From Bordetella parapertussis (GTDB taxonomy: Bacteria > Pseudomonadota > Gammaproteobacteria > Burkholderiales > Burkholderiaceae_C), in contig CAMCTC010000007.1 of NCBI GenBank assembly GCA_945878355.1, forward strand, positions 24,590-88,589: 64,000 nucleotides of DNA. Reading direction: 5' to 3'. The number at the start of each line of letters is the position of its first letter. The first letter of the stretch is position 1. Positions 8,696-19,700 of the stretch are shown piece after piece. Made by a program: the position numbers and the translations under genes. The notes beneath the pieces were generated by a model. The model was not told where the DNA came from, did not search any database, and saw only the letters and a list, made by a program, of their open reading frames with translations.

Positions 8696-9232
8696 ATGAC
8701 CCGACTTCCCTTGCTCACCAACGAACAGGTCGGCACGACCGACCTGGTGGCCTCGATCCGCAAGCGCCGCGGCGGCGAGTTGACGGACCTCGACCGCTTG
8801 CTGCTGCACAGCCCGGCGTTTGCCACCGGTTGGGGCGAGTTGATGGGCCGGGTTCGTGGTGCGCTCGATATGCCACCGCTGCTGCGCGAGTTGGCGATGT
8901 GCGGTGTCGCGGTGCTGACCGGCGCCGAGTTCGAGTTCTACCACCATGCGCCGATCTACCTGGAAGCCGGTGGCAGCCCGGAGCAGTTGGCCGCGCTGCG
9001 CCGCTTGGGCGAAGACAACGCAGTGGCCGCCGATCCCTTGTTCGGACCGGACCAGCAGGCCACGCTCGCGCTGGTGGTCGAAATGACGCGCCAGGTCAAG
9101 GTCAGCGACGCCACCTTCGCCCGTGCCCGCGCCGTGCTCGGCAGCGACCAGAAGATGTTCGAGCTGGTGGGCGTGATCGCTGCCTACAACATGGTCGCGC
9201 GCATCCTGGTGGCGATGCAGCTCGAACCCTGA
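8696..9232 (+). CDS. Carboxymuconolactone decarboxylase-like protein
   Basis: A 178-residue protein of the CMD/AhpD-like all-helical fold. The family features are the ELAMCGVAVLTGAEFEFYHH helix with conserved Glu and His, and the FELVGVIAAYNMVARIL C-terminal helix. The CxxC redox pair of true AhpD peroxidases is absent, so peroxidase activity is unlikely. Its substrate cannot be named; relatives include lactone or keto-acid decarboxylases. An AGGA ribosome-binding site (8686-8689) sits 6 bases before ATG 8696. The gene begins 42 bp after dnaJ and may share its transcript. Confidence 0.75.
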   Translation: MTRLPLLTNEQVGTTDLVASIRKRRGGELTDLDRLLLHSPAFATGWGELMGRVRGALDMPPLLRELAMCGVAVLTGAEFEFYHHAPIYLEAGGSPEQLAALRRLGEDNAVAADPLFGPDQQATLALVVEMTRQVKVSDATFARARAVLGSDQKMFELVGVIAAYNMVARILVAMQLEP

Positions 9233-9262
9233 CAGCACCACCACGACGGCGGGTCACTGACC

Positions 9263-9439
9263 ATGGCCATGCGCCTTGGTTTCCAGCTCGGCCCCCGTTT
9301 GCTGGGCTGGCTGGCCAGCGCCTCCGGTAACCGCTGGTCCTTCGGTGGCGTGTTGCCTCTGGTGTTGCTGGGCTGGATCGCCGCTCTGGCGTTGACGCCA
9401 GCTGACACTGCCAAGCCTGCAGCGCGAAGATCGGCCTGA
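9263..9439 (+). CDS. Small one-helix membrane protein, hypothetical
   Basis: A 58-codon frame starting MAMRLGFQLGPRLLGW. It has one strong hydrophobic stretch (GGVLPLVLLGWIAALAL, residues about 30-46) that could span the membrane, and a basic C-terminus ending ARRSA. It starts 30 bp after the preceding gene, with a weak GGCGGG-type ribosome-binding site. It is not recognised, and its function cannot be stated. Composition and spacing are compatible with a real gene, but a chance frame is possible. Confidence 0.4.
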   Translation: MAMRLGFQLGPRLLGWLASASGNRWSFGGVLPLVLLGWIAALALTPADTAKPAARRSA

Positions 9440-9529
9440 GCGCACTGCGCCTACACTGCGCGCAGCGCCGGCGACCGCCCCGCATTCATCCGTTCTACCG
9501 ACCTGACCGGTGCCTCGCACCGCGACCCC

Positions 9530-12388
9530 ATGCTGAGCTGGCTCTTCAAGAAACGCGGCGTCCCTGGCGCGCCGAAAGCGACTCCTGCTGCCGCGCAAGT
9601 CCTCCAAAAACCTCAGCCCGCAGGGCCTTCCAAAGCCGAGATCAAGGCCAAACAGATAGCAGCCGACAAAGCCTTGTGGAGCCCCAGACTGGCCTTGGCG
9701 CAAGGCGACGATTCTGCGCTGCTGGCAGTGGCGATCGGGTCGCCCTTGCTAGACATCAAGCTCGCCGCGGTAGCGCTGCTGGAAAGTGAAGACTCGCTAC
9801 GCCAGGCCGAACGCGAATTCCGCAACCACGATCGACGGGTCCACAGTGAGGCCAAACGCCGGTTCGAAGCGGCGGTGGCGCAGCGCGAGTCGCGCGCCAA
9901 AGCCGAAACGCTGATCGAGGCGCTGGCGCGATTGACCGACCCACAAGCCGTCGCGCTCAACCACCTGGCCGCAATCGACCGCGACTGGACAGCATTGGAC
10001 GCCAGGCGTTTGCAGGCCGATCAGCTGACCCGCTTCAACGAACTGCGCCAGAGCCTGGAAGCCGCGATGCATGCCAGCGCCGAACAGCAACAGCGCCTGC
10101 AGCGCTGGACTGCCGACGCCAACCGTGCGCTGACCGATTTGCGCCATGCCTGCGTCCAGGCAGCGGCCACCGGCATGGCGGACGACACTCGCCAAGCCTG
10201 CCAAGCCGCCCAAGCGGTGCGTGACCTGGCCCCCGAGTCACCGTCCGCCGCTTTGCTGGAGCAGACCCTGGCAGCGGCACTGCACACCGCAGCGCTGCTG
10301 GCGGCCCGACTGGCATGGCTCGCCGAGCTTGACCAGCCGCCAAGCCAGGCGGAGGGCCAGTCACCGACCGATAGCTCGGCCCCGCTGGACGAGACAGCAA
10401 ACCCGACGCAGCTTGCCAACACCGGACCGGAGGCCCAGACGCCGGCGCAGCAATGGCAGGCCATGCCGGCCTTGGCCGATGGCGATCTGGCCCGCTCGCT
10501 GAACCAGCGTTTCGAGCAGTGGTTGCTCGCGCAGCAACCCGAGCCGGCTCGCGCTGCCAAGCCTGCCACCGTCAACAAGCCCGCTCCGATACCTGACGAC
10601 AGGCTGAAGGCATTGCAAGCCTTGCTGCTGCAGGCCGAGACCGCGCTGGCCGACGGTGAAACGGAGGCGATGCAACAAGCGCTGCAAGCCGCCGACGCGG
10701 CGTTGGCGGCGATGCCCGGCGTGCATCTCGGGGACGCACTGCGCGCGCGGCGCCAAGCCTTGCACGCCGAGCGTTCAAGGCTGATGGACTGGCAACGATG
10801 GGGTGGCGCACTGGCCCGCGAGGGTTTGGTCGCTGAAGCCGAAGGCCTGGCCAGGCTGACGATGGCGGCCGCAGGCGATCGGGCGATCGGCGCTGAAAAC
10901 ACCCTGCCCTCTGATCCCAGCGGTCCACCGTCGATCGCCTCGACCGAAGCCCTCCCCGAAGCGACGGCCCCAGGCGAGGCGGCAGTTGATGCAAGCGATG
11001 CGCCAGTCGCAGCCTTGTCACCGCGGGTCGCCAGCGACACGGGCACCCGGTTGAACTTGAAAGCCCATGGTGATGCGATCCATGCGTTGCGCCTGCGCTG
11101 GAAGGAGCTCGACCGCCTAGGCGCAGCCGCCCATCAGCCGCTGTGGCAGCGCTTCGACGCGGCGCTTGAGGCTGCATACCAGCCCGTTGCCATCCAGCGC
11201 GCCGCTTTGCAGGCCGCGCGCGAAGAAAACTTGTCGGCCCGCCAGGCTTTGCTGGCGACGCTGCAGGCACTGCCCGATGTGTCAGCCGATGACGGTATTG
11301 ATTGGAAGGAGCCGCTGCGCGCGCTGGACCGCTTCCACCAAGCCTGGCGCCAGCTCGGCCCGGTAGAACACACGGTGCCACCGGCTGCGCGGGCAGCGCT
11401 CTTGCAAGCCATGCGCGACCAGCTGGCGCGCATCGAACTGCCGCTTCAGCAAGCCCGTCAGGCCGCCGAGGCCGTGCGCGAAGACTTGATCGCACGCGCC
11501 CAATCCTTGGCGCAAGAGCTTGTCGCCAACCCTGATGTGCGCGACGCCAGCCAACGCCTGCGCGAATTGCAAGCGCATTGGCAGCAGCATGCGCGCGCGC
11601 TGCCGCTGGCGCGCAGTGTCGAAAACGCACTCTGGACCCGCTTCAAATCGGCCTGCGACGCGGTGTTCGCACAGCGCGAAGCGGCTTTCAACGCCCGCGA
11701 CGCTGAACTGGCCGCCCGGCTGGCGCAGCGCCAAGCGCTGCTGGAGCGCCTGTCGGGCATCCATCACGAGACCGAAGCCGACGCCGGCCGCACCTTGGCC
11801 GAGGTCGACCGCGCTTGGCGCCAGGCTGCCGAATTGCCACCCGCTTCGGCCCATGGGCTGGAGGCACGCTTTCGCGACGCCCGTGCGCTGGCCGTGCAGC
11901 GCCTGGTCGAACTGGGCCGCGATCGCTGGCAAGCCGAATGCGACAGCTTGGCCGCAAAGATCGCGCTGTGCGAGCAGCGCGAGTCAGGCGCCACCGACGA
12001 CCCAGCCCAGCGCTGGGCCGTCATCGGTGTCTTGCCAGCGGTCTGGGAGCAAGCGATGACCCAGCGCTGGTCGAGCCCGCTGACAGGGCCGGGACCACTG
12101 GCCGTGTCAGCGTTCGACGACCTGCTGCTGCAACTGGAGACCGCGCTCGATCTGCCGGCAACGCCCGAGCAGCAGGACGCCAGGCGTCAGCTCAAGCTGC
12201 GCACGCTCAAGGACACGCTCGAAGGCCGTGCCGATGCCAGCCATGGACCTCGCAGCGATCTGCTGCTGGCCGCGCTGCGGCAGCGCGGCTTGACGCCGCC
12301 CCAGCAGCAGCGTCTGCAGACGCTGATCGCTGCTTTGCGTGGCGCCACGCCCGGATTTCTGCTGCCTGACAGCGCACGGCGAAGCTGA
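9530..12388 (+). CDS. DUF349 family coiled-coil protein
   Basis: A 952-residue, Ala-, Gln-, Arg- and Leu-rich helical protein. It begins MLSWLFKKRG, then has KAEIKAKQIAADKALW. It contains repeated helical segments with Trp, such as RFNELRQSLEAAM, LRLRWKELDRLG and HQAWRQLGPVEHTVPP, which are typical of DUF349 repeats. Members of this family are found in many Beta- and Gammaproteobacteria. Their molecular role is not established in what can be read here. No signal peptide or membrane segment is seen, so it is probably cytoplasmic. An Ala/Pro-rich low-complexity stretch (residues about 450-510) separates two helical halves. It is the last + strand gene and is convergent with the next one. Confidence 0.8.
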   Translation: MLSWLFKKRGVPGAPKATPAAAQVLQKPQPAGPSKAEIKAKQIAADKALWSPRLALAQGDDSALLAVAIGSPLLDIKLAAVALLESEDSLRQAEREFRNHDRRVHSEAKRRFEAAVAQRESRAKAETLIEALARLTDPQAVALNHLAAIDRDWTALDARRLQADQLTRFNELRQSLEAAMHASAEQQQRLQRWTADANRALTDLRHACVQAAATGMADDTRQACQAAQAVRDLAPESPSAALLEQTLAAALHTAALLAARLAWLAELDQPPSQAEGQSPTDSSAPLDETANPTQLANTGPEAQTPAQQWQAMPALADGDLARSLNQRFEQWLLAQQPEPARAAKPATVNKPAPIPDDRLKALQALLLQAETALADGETEAMQQALQAADAALAAMPGVHLGDALRARRQALHAERSRLMDWQRWGGALAREGLVAEAEGLARLTMAAAGDRAIGAENTLPSDPSGPPSIASTEALPEATAPGEAAVDASDAPVAALSPRVASDTGTRLNLKAHGDAIHALRLRWKELDRLGAAAHQPLWQRFDAALEAAYQPVAIQRAALQAAREENLSARQALLATLQALPDVSADDGIDWKEPLRALDRFHQAWRQLGPVEHTVPPAARAALLQAMRDQLARIELPLQQARQAAEAVREDLIARAQSLAQELVANPDVRDASQRLRELQAHWQQHARALPLARSVENALWTRFKSACDAVFAQREAAFNARDAELAARLAQRQALLERLSGIHHETEADAGRTLAEVDRAWRQAAELPPASAHGLEARFRDARALAVQRLVELGRDRWQAECDSLAAKIALCEQRESGATDDPAQRWAVIGVLPAVWEQAMTQRWSSPLTGPGPLAVSAFDDLLLQLETALDLPATPEQQDARRQLKLRTLKDTLEGRADASHGPRSDLLLAALRQRGLTPPQQQRLQTLIAALRGATPGFLLPDSARRS

Positions 12389-12431
12389 ACCGCGCGACGA
12401 CGAACAGCCAGCCCGGCGGATTCATCGACCG

Positions 12432-12448
12432 CGCCAAGCCGCTTGGCG
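12432..12448. terminator. Perfect hairpin between convergent genes
   Basis: CGCCAAG (12432-12438) and CTTGGCG (12442-12448) form a perfect 7-bp stem with a 3-base loop. It lies in the 61-bp gap between the convergent DUF349 and aminotransferase genes and abuts the latter's stop codon. There is no T-run on either strand, so it is only a candidate bidirectional terminator. Confidence 0.4.
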
Positions 12449-12449
12449 A

Positions 12450-13637
12450 TCAGCTGCCGGAGACCAGTTCGGCGATGCGACCCACGTCGTCGCCAGTCAT
12501 CCGGCTGTGGATGGGCAGGCACAGAATCTGGTCAGCGATGCGATGCGCCTGTACCAAGGCCTGCGGTCGAGCCGAGGGCAGATGCCGATACGCGGGCATC
12601 TGAGAGATCAGCGGCCAGAAGTAGCGCCTCGCGCCAACACCTTGTTCGCGCAAACAGTGCATCAATGCGTCGCGGCTGGTACGGTGATGCGGCTCGACCA
12701 GGATCGGGAAATAAGCATGGTTGGCCTGAACGTCGGCCGAGCATGGCAGGCAGCGGATGCCTTCGATACCGGCCAGTGCGAGTCGGTAGGTTCGGTCGAC
12801 GGCAGATCGGCGCGAGATCACGGCGTCCAGGCTTCGGAGTTGCAACAGGCCGAGCGCGGCGCTGAACTCGTTCATCTTGCCGTTGAGGCCGGGTTCGCCG
12901 AAGGTCGATTCGTCGACGATGCCGTGATTCTTCAGACGATCCAGTCGCTGCTTGAGCAGCGGATCGCGGCAGACGATCGCACCGCCCTCAAAGGTCTGGA
13001 AGACCTTGGTCGCGTGAAAGCTGACCACCGACAGGTCGCCATGCGCCAACAGGCTGCCGCCCGCTTGGCGAACGCCAAAGGCATGGGCTGCGTCGTAGAC
13101 CAAGGGCAGGCTATGGCGTTGCGCCAAGTCGGCGAACGCAGCCGTGTCACAAGGCGTGCCAAAGCAATGCACCGGCAACAGCGAAACAGTGTCTGGCGTG
13201 ATCAGCGCCTCGGCGTGGACCGGGCACAGGTTGAGCGACACCGGATCGATGTCGGCAAACACGGGTGTGAAGCCTGCCCAGTCGATCGCATTGGCTGTTG
13301 CAACGAATGAAAAAGGCGTCGTGATGATCTCGCCGCGCCGGCCAAGGGTTCGCAACGCAGCCATCAACGCTGTGCTGGCGTTGTTGTACAGGCTGAGTTG
13401 GTCGACGCCCAGATAGCCGCGCAGCGAGGCCTCGAAGGCCAGGTGCTGCGGTCCGTTGTTGCTGAGATGGCCGCCGGCCCAGATCTGCTGCAGCAGCGGC
13501 AACAATTCGGCCAGCGGCGGCAGTTCGGGATCGCCGAGCCGGATGCCGGCGCCGGGCGCCATCAGGTTGAGGTCAGCAGGCAGCACAGTCTCGGACAGAA
13601 GGTTCAATGGGACGTCAGACGCAGCGGCATTCACCAA
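12450..13637 (-). CDS. DegT/DnrJ/EryC1-type PLP sugar aminotransferase
   Basis: PLP-dependent transaminase family that converts nucleotide-linked keto sugars to amino sugars. The product has 395 residues from the TTG at 13637. GTG 13634 or ATG 13562 (370 residues) are also possible starts. The conserved entry segment is WAGGHLSNNGPQHLAFE. YDAAHAFG carries the PLP-ring aspartate D182. SFHATKVFQTFEGGAIV carries the Schiff-base lysine K211. KNHGI and the NEFSAALGLLQL segment complete the family pattern. It lies 70 bp downstream of the 3,272-residue surface protein on the same strand, so it may be the last gene of that transcript. The nucleotide sugar cannot be determined; a PglE- or FdtB-like role is plausible. 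Confidence 0.9.
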   Translation of the reverse strand: MVNAAASDVPLNLLSETVLPADLNLMAPGAGIRLGDPELPPLAELLPLLQQIWAGGHLSNNGPQHLAFEASLRGYLGVDQLSLYNNASTALMAALRTLGRRGEIITTPFSFVATANAIDWAGFTPVFADIDPVSLNLCPVHAEALITPDTVSLLPVHCFGTPCDTAAFADLAQRHSLPLVYDAAHAFGVRQAGGSLLAHGDLSVVSFHATKVFQTFEGGAIVCRDPLLKQRLDRLKNHGIVDESTFGEPGLNGKMNEFSAALGLLQLRSLDAVISRRSAVDRTYRLALAGIEGIRCLPCSADVQANHAYFPILVEPHHRTSRDALMHCLREQGVGARRYFWPLISQMPAYRHLPSARPQALVQAHRIADQILCLPIHSRMTGDDVGRIAELVSGS

Positions 13638-13707
13638 CGCTTCAGCACAAGCTTACCCGGTTCGGTCGCTCGTGCGCCGGATGGCTCGCGGCCGACGGCC
13701 ATGCGCC

Positions 13708-16700
13708 TCAAATCGCCAGACTCTCCTCCCAGTAATCAAACCCACCGCTGCCAACCCGCTGCAAGCCCGAAATCATCGGTTGCATCGACTTGGCGCCCAG
13801 CAGGTAGGCGCCGGTCAGTCGACCTGTCGGACCCGCAGATTGGCTAGACAACAACTCGTTGTCGATCGATGACAGCCCTGGCAGCGTCAACGCCAGGTCC
13901 AGCCCGGCTCCTGCATGGTCGAGGTACTCGTCGGCCTGGCTGCGCAGCGACGAGATACCCATCGACGGGGCCGAGCCCAGCCCACCGGCCTTGGGCGTCA
14001 GTGCGCTGAGCCAGGCCGCCAGATCGGCCGAATTGACCGTGCTGGCCTGCAACACTGCGGGCGCAGCAGTCCCGCGCGGGGTCAGTCCGGTAGTCACCAC
14101 CAACTGCTGGCGAACCGTCGCGTCATCGACCAGCGTGAACATCGAACTGCCGTTGGCACCGCCGTCGCGCAACACGATGCCCCGCGCAGCATCGACATTG
14201 ACCCTCGCCGCGTCGACCTCGACCACCGCAGACTGCGAGCCGGCCTGGTAGAGCGGCCCGTTGCCGCGCATCACGACCTCGGCCGCACGCACGTTGACAG
14301 CGTTATCGGCATCGGCATCGCGGATCACACCAGCCGAGCTGCTGAGACTGACCGTTCCCGAAACCGTTGCCGAACGCACATCGAGCGTGGCCACGGCGAG
14401 GTCCGCCCTGGCCTGCAAGCTGATGTTGGCACCTCCCGTGGTCAGCGAAGATCCAGCCGCCATGTCGATACCCCCCGACGCGTCGATCGTCAGGCTGTGA
14501 GCGACAGGCAGCACCAGACTCTGGCCGGAGACCGCGATATCGCGGCCGAACACCGACAGCGAACCCGCGACCACATGCGACAGAGTCGCGCTGTTGAGTG
14601 TCACCGGGCCGGCGTTGGCCGCAGCATGACCATCGGCCGCCACCGTGCCGATCATCACCTGCGCAAAGCCCTGCAGCTTGTCCAGCAACTCCGGGCTCAG
14701 GTTCAGCGCGCCCGCCGCATTGCTCGCGCCGACCGAAATCGCACCGCCCTGGGTCGCAGTCGTCAAGCTGGCGTTGGCAGCGCCAGACCCTTGCACCAGG
14801 CCCAGCAACTGCAGCGCGTTGGCCGAGATCACCAGGTCGCCATCCTGACCCAAAGTCACCCCGTGCAACACCACCTGCGACGCGCCCACGATGTGCAGCG
14901 TCCCGCCGTCGAGCAGCACCAGCGCGTCGAAGCTGACCTTGCCGCTGGCCTGGACGTACAGCTCACCCGCCACATGCACCGACTGCTGGAAGCTGACGTT
15001 GACCGCGTCCTCGATGTGCAAGCTGCTCAGCGCCGCGCTGGCGCCGATCGCACCGTCGAACTCCACGTTGCCGCCATTGCCGTCGATCACCAACGCATCC
15101 ACAGCCAGCGCCGTGCCCGTCTGCGCATTGACCGCTCGGCGCAACACGATGTCGCCGCCGGCAGCGCCTTTCTGGTTCGCCACGATGCGCAGCGTGCCGT
15201 CGATCTTGAGCGCGTCGTCGACATTCACCCCGGCGTCCACCAGCAAGCGGGCGTTGGTGGCGTGGGTCGTGCTGCCCGAACCCAGGATCGTCAACGAGGC
15301 CGCACTGAATTCGCCTTGCAAGACAATCTCGCTACCCGCACCACGGGCGTCGAGCAGCACCGGGTCGGCAAAGCGCACTGGCTGCTCGTTGGCCACGATG
15401 AAGATCCCCTGGTCGGGCGCCAGGCCACTGCCAAAGACGATGGTCTTGAAACCCGGCATCAGCTTGGCCAGTTCGCTCTGCCCGAGGAACATCGAATCAG
15501 GGTAGACCGTCGGCAGAGACTCGTCGCCGATCGCAATGTCACGCGTCGGGTCGAAGGGCCGGAAACTCAGCGTCGCGCCCACACTGCTGACCGGCGCGCT
15601 GATGTTGATCGTGTTGCCGACCAGGTTCAAGTCCTTGCCCTGGGCGTCCAGAGGCTGCGTGATGTCCGTGCCGCCGGTCTCCGACGACAGTCCGGTCTGG
15701 CCCTGGGTGTAGACCTTGTCGATCTTGATGTCACCCAACGCATGCACCGTGACCTGCCCACTGCCTGACGCAATGCCAGCGCCCCCGCCGGCCGAGACAA
15801 TCGAACTGCTGGCACCGCCCGCATCGAGCGTGACCGCGCCGCTCCCGTCAGCACGCACCGCCAGTCCATCGCCGTTGCCGCCATCGGTCAGCGTGATGCT
15901 GCCGTTGATGGTACGCAGCACGATGGCGCCGTTGTTGCCGGTCGCCAGATCGGATTGCGGCGCACTCTTGAACCATGCGCTGCTGCCGTCGGCGTTCAAG
16001 CCCTTCACGCTCACCGTGACCGCGCCCACTGTCACCGAGTCCAACTCAGCCAGGTACAGGCCCGTCGCGCCGGATCCGCCGCTGTAGGCGCTCAACAAGT
16101 CCACCGCGGTGCGCAGGAACTGGTGTGCCGTACCGATGGACCCACCGGCTTCCAGCCTGAGCGTGTTCGCGCCGACGTTGAGCTCGCCGCCGGCCAGGCT
16201 CAAGATCGAGCCCGCGTCGGCCACCAGGCTGACCTCTCGGGCGGTCACCAGACCCAGCGTCAGGTCGGTCGCTGCACTCAGCCGCAGGCTGCTGCCCAAG
16301 GCGCCGACCTTGGCACCGCCGGCCATCGTCAGCGCGCCGCCATGCGCATCGATCGAAATCGTGCCGGGCGCAGCCGTCTTGAGATCGGCAGCAGCGCCGA
16401 GAACCACGGCATCGGCGGCCCGGATCATCAAGTCGCCCGAGCCCGATGTCATCGAGGTCTGCACGCTGACCGAACCTGATCCACCCAAGCCTGCCTCAAG
16501 CGAGACCTTGCCGCCGCCCTGCGCGGCGACAACAACCGCAGAGCTGCCAAGCGCACCCTCAGACAGGACCAGCGAACCTCCAGCACGCAACACGATGCTG
16601 CCACCGGCCAAGGTGTGCACGCCAGACAGCAGCGAATCGCCCTGGGTCGACGACTGGGCCGTACCGTCGGGCTTGACGCGATTGACCAGCAGCACTGCCG

Positions 16701-19700
16701 TCTGGCCCACCTCCAGCGCCGTCGCATCACTGAGGTGCAAGCCGCCCGAATCGGTCGTCGCGCTGAGCGACTGCACTTCGGTGTTGATGAAATCTTGACT
16801 GCTGCCTATGCCGTTCCCAGCGCCCAACGCGCTCAACTGCAGCTGGTTTGCATAGACATCGACGATGCCGACGGAGGCCGCGTCCGCATGACCCAGGATC
16901 GACCCGGCACGGCTGCCCAAGCTCACCGACCCCCAACTGCCCTGCGCCGCAGCCAGGCGCGCATCGACCAGGCCCAGCTTGATGTCGCCCACCGCCGCGA
17001 AGCGCATGTTGCCGCCCAGGCTGGCGGTGCTCGTGCCCTCACCCATCGTGATCACCGCGCCGGCCTGTACGTCGATGGTCTTGCTCGCCGCAGCGATGTT
17101 GGCGTTTTGCAGCAGACTGCGGCCCGCGTCCAGACTGATGCTGCCGCCACTGCTCGTCAGGTTCGCGGCCAGCAAGATGTCACCCTCGGCACCACCTGCG
17201 GCGAGCAGCAAGTTGCCCGCAGCACTTACCGCTGCGGTGGCCAAGCTGTTGATCGCGCCGGCAGCGGTCACCAGGACCAGGTTGCCGTCGGACAACAAGC
17301 CTGACGGCAAAGCGTCCGGACTCAAGTCCACCGCAGCCAATCCGTCTGCGCCGACCCGGTTCACTGCCACCGGCACGGTCTGGCCCAGCGTCAGCGCCGT
17401 CGACTCCATCAAGTACAGCCCACCCGATCCCGCTGCGCCATTGACACGAGAAGCTTCCGTCTCGAGGGCATTGTTGGGCTCGCCGACGCTGCCGGCCGCT
17501 GCGCTGAAACGAAGCTCGGCGGCGTAGAAATCGACCCGGCCCACCACGGTCTCGCCAGCGTTGTCCAGGATAGAACCCGCAAGGCTGAACACGCCCAAGC
17601 TTCCCCAGGTGGCCTGGTCTGTGATGGTCCCGTTGACTCGGTCTGCCACAGAGCGCGCGTCCAGTACGCCAACCGTGATATCGGCTGCCGCAGCAGCCAT
17701 CAAATTGCCGCCCGCGGTGACGACCACCGCACCGTCGGCCATCGTGATCGCACGAGCAGCCAACAGATCAATGGTTTTGCCCGCCGAGCCAGCCATGATG
17801 TCGGCGTTCTGCAGCAGGTCGCGGCCCGCGCTCAGGCTGATGTTGCCGCCGCTGCTCGTCAGCGCCGCACCCAGCGTGATGTCGCTGCTCGCGCCGCCCA
17901 CCTTGACCAATGCGTTACCCGCCACCGTCACCGCGCCAGTGGACAAGGTCGTGATCGATCCAGCCAGGCTCACCAGCGCCAAATTGCCGCCCGACACCAG
18001 GTCGGACTGCGCCGCGTCGCCGGTCGCCGCGCTGCCTGCATCCGATGCCACCCGGTTCACCGCCACCGCAGCGGTTTGACCCAGCGTCAGCGCGGTCGAC
18101 TCGGTCAGGAACAGGCCTCCCGCACCCGCTGCGCCGCTCAGACGAGCGGCTTCAAGTTCCAGCGCATTGCTGCCAACGCCGATGCCCATGGCCGACGCGC
18201 TCAGCCGCAATTCGTTTGCGTACAGGTCGACCGTGTTCGCCACCGCCTCGAGCGCGTTGTCGAGCATCGAGCCAGCACTGCTGAGCACGCTCACCGCGCC
18301 CCAATTGCCTTGGTCCACCACCCCAGCACCACTTCGACCCGCCGCCGTGCGCGCATCCACCAGACCCAGCGTGATGTCGCCCACCGCCTCCAGGCGGATC
18401 TTGCCGCCATCGCTTTGCACCACCGCGCCATCCGCCATCACGATCGCCGCGCCTGCCGCCAGGTCTATCGTCGCCACCACGCCTGTCGTGCTGACATCGC
18501 TTTCCGCCGCCAGCGTCAAGCTGCCGCCAGCCAGCAGGCTCAGCGACCCGCCACCGGCTTGCAGCGCAGCGTTCAGCGTCAGCTCACCCGCTGTGGCCTG
18601 CAGGCGCACAGGGCCGCTGCCGACGGTCATGCCCGCCGATGCTGCCGTGCCGGCGTTGACCACCACCGCGCCAGTTGCGCTGACCAGCACCACCGCACCT
18701 GCGCCGGTGGCTATAAGGTCCTCCTGCGCCGCTTGGCTCGTCGCTGCCGACGTGCCATTGCTCGCCACCCGCGGCACATTGACCGTCAGCGTGTCGACCG
18801 TCACGCCATCGCTCTCGGCGATGAACAGCCCGCCCGCGCCCGCGTTGGCAGTCAAGGTCGCCACCGTCGTCTCGACCGCGTTGCCACCCACCCCGATCGC
18901 GTTGCCAGCCCGCAAGATCAATCCCGCCGCCGTGACGTCGACCTCGTTATCGCCCGCGGCGTCACCATCGCTGATATTGCCCGCCGTTCCCGCCACAACG
19001 ATCACCTTGCCCAGTCCTGCGGCCAAGGTCTCTAGCGTCAGGTTGCCCGACGCGCGCAACGAGATGTTGCCGTCGGTCGTGGCGATGCCGCTCACCGCGT
19101 CGGCCATCACGATGCCGCCACCGGCCACCAGGTCGACGCTTGTTGCGCCCAGCGCCGTCAACACATCGGCGTTGAGCTCGATGTCACTGGCTGCGTCCAA
19201 GCTGACGTGACCTCGCGCAGCAACTGCACCGGCCGCAGCGACACCGGTGGTGCGCAGGTCGGCGTTGATCACCAACCTGGCGCCCGCGCCCGCAGCCTTC
19301 AACAACACATTGCCCGCAGCCTGGACGCCGAGCGTGCCGGCATCGGCATCGCCCTCGTTGACCGTCAGCGTGCCTGCCAGCGTCTGCAGCACCAGGTTGC
19401 CTGACGACACCGCATCCGACAGCATGGGGTCGGAAGTGCTGACCAGTTGCGCGCCCAAGGTCCTCAAACCCAGCACACGCTGGACGCTGATGGCGTCGAG
19501 TTGGTCGACGATCAGCGCGTCGGTTTCGGTGATGAACAGTCCGCCAGTTCCCGTGCCGGCCACCACCGCCGCCAACCTGGCGACCGTCGTCTGCAGCGGC
19601 GCCGTGCCGGTACCTGCACCGTCACCATTGGCCACACCCGTGGTCACGATGCGCAGCGCGACAGCGCTGATGTCGATGTCGGTGCTGCCCGAATCGGTCA

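Noticed and set aside
12389..13707. Mobile-element boundary at the start of the giant island
   Set aside because: The change from core to accessory genes is sharp, but no integrase, transposase, tRNA or flanking direct repeat was seen.
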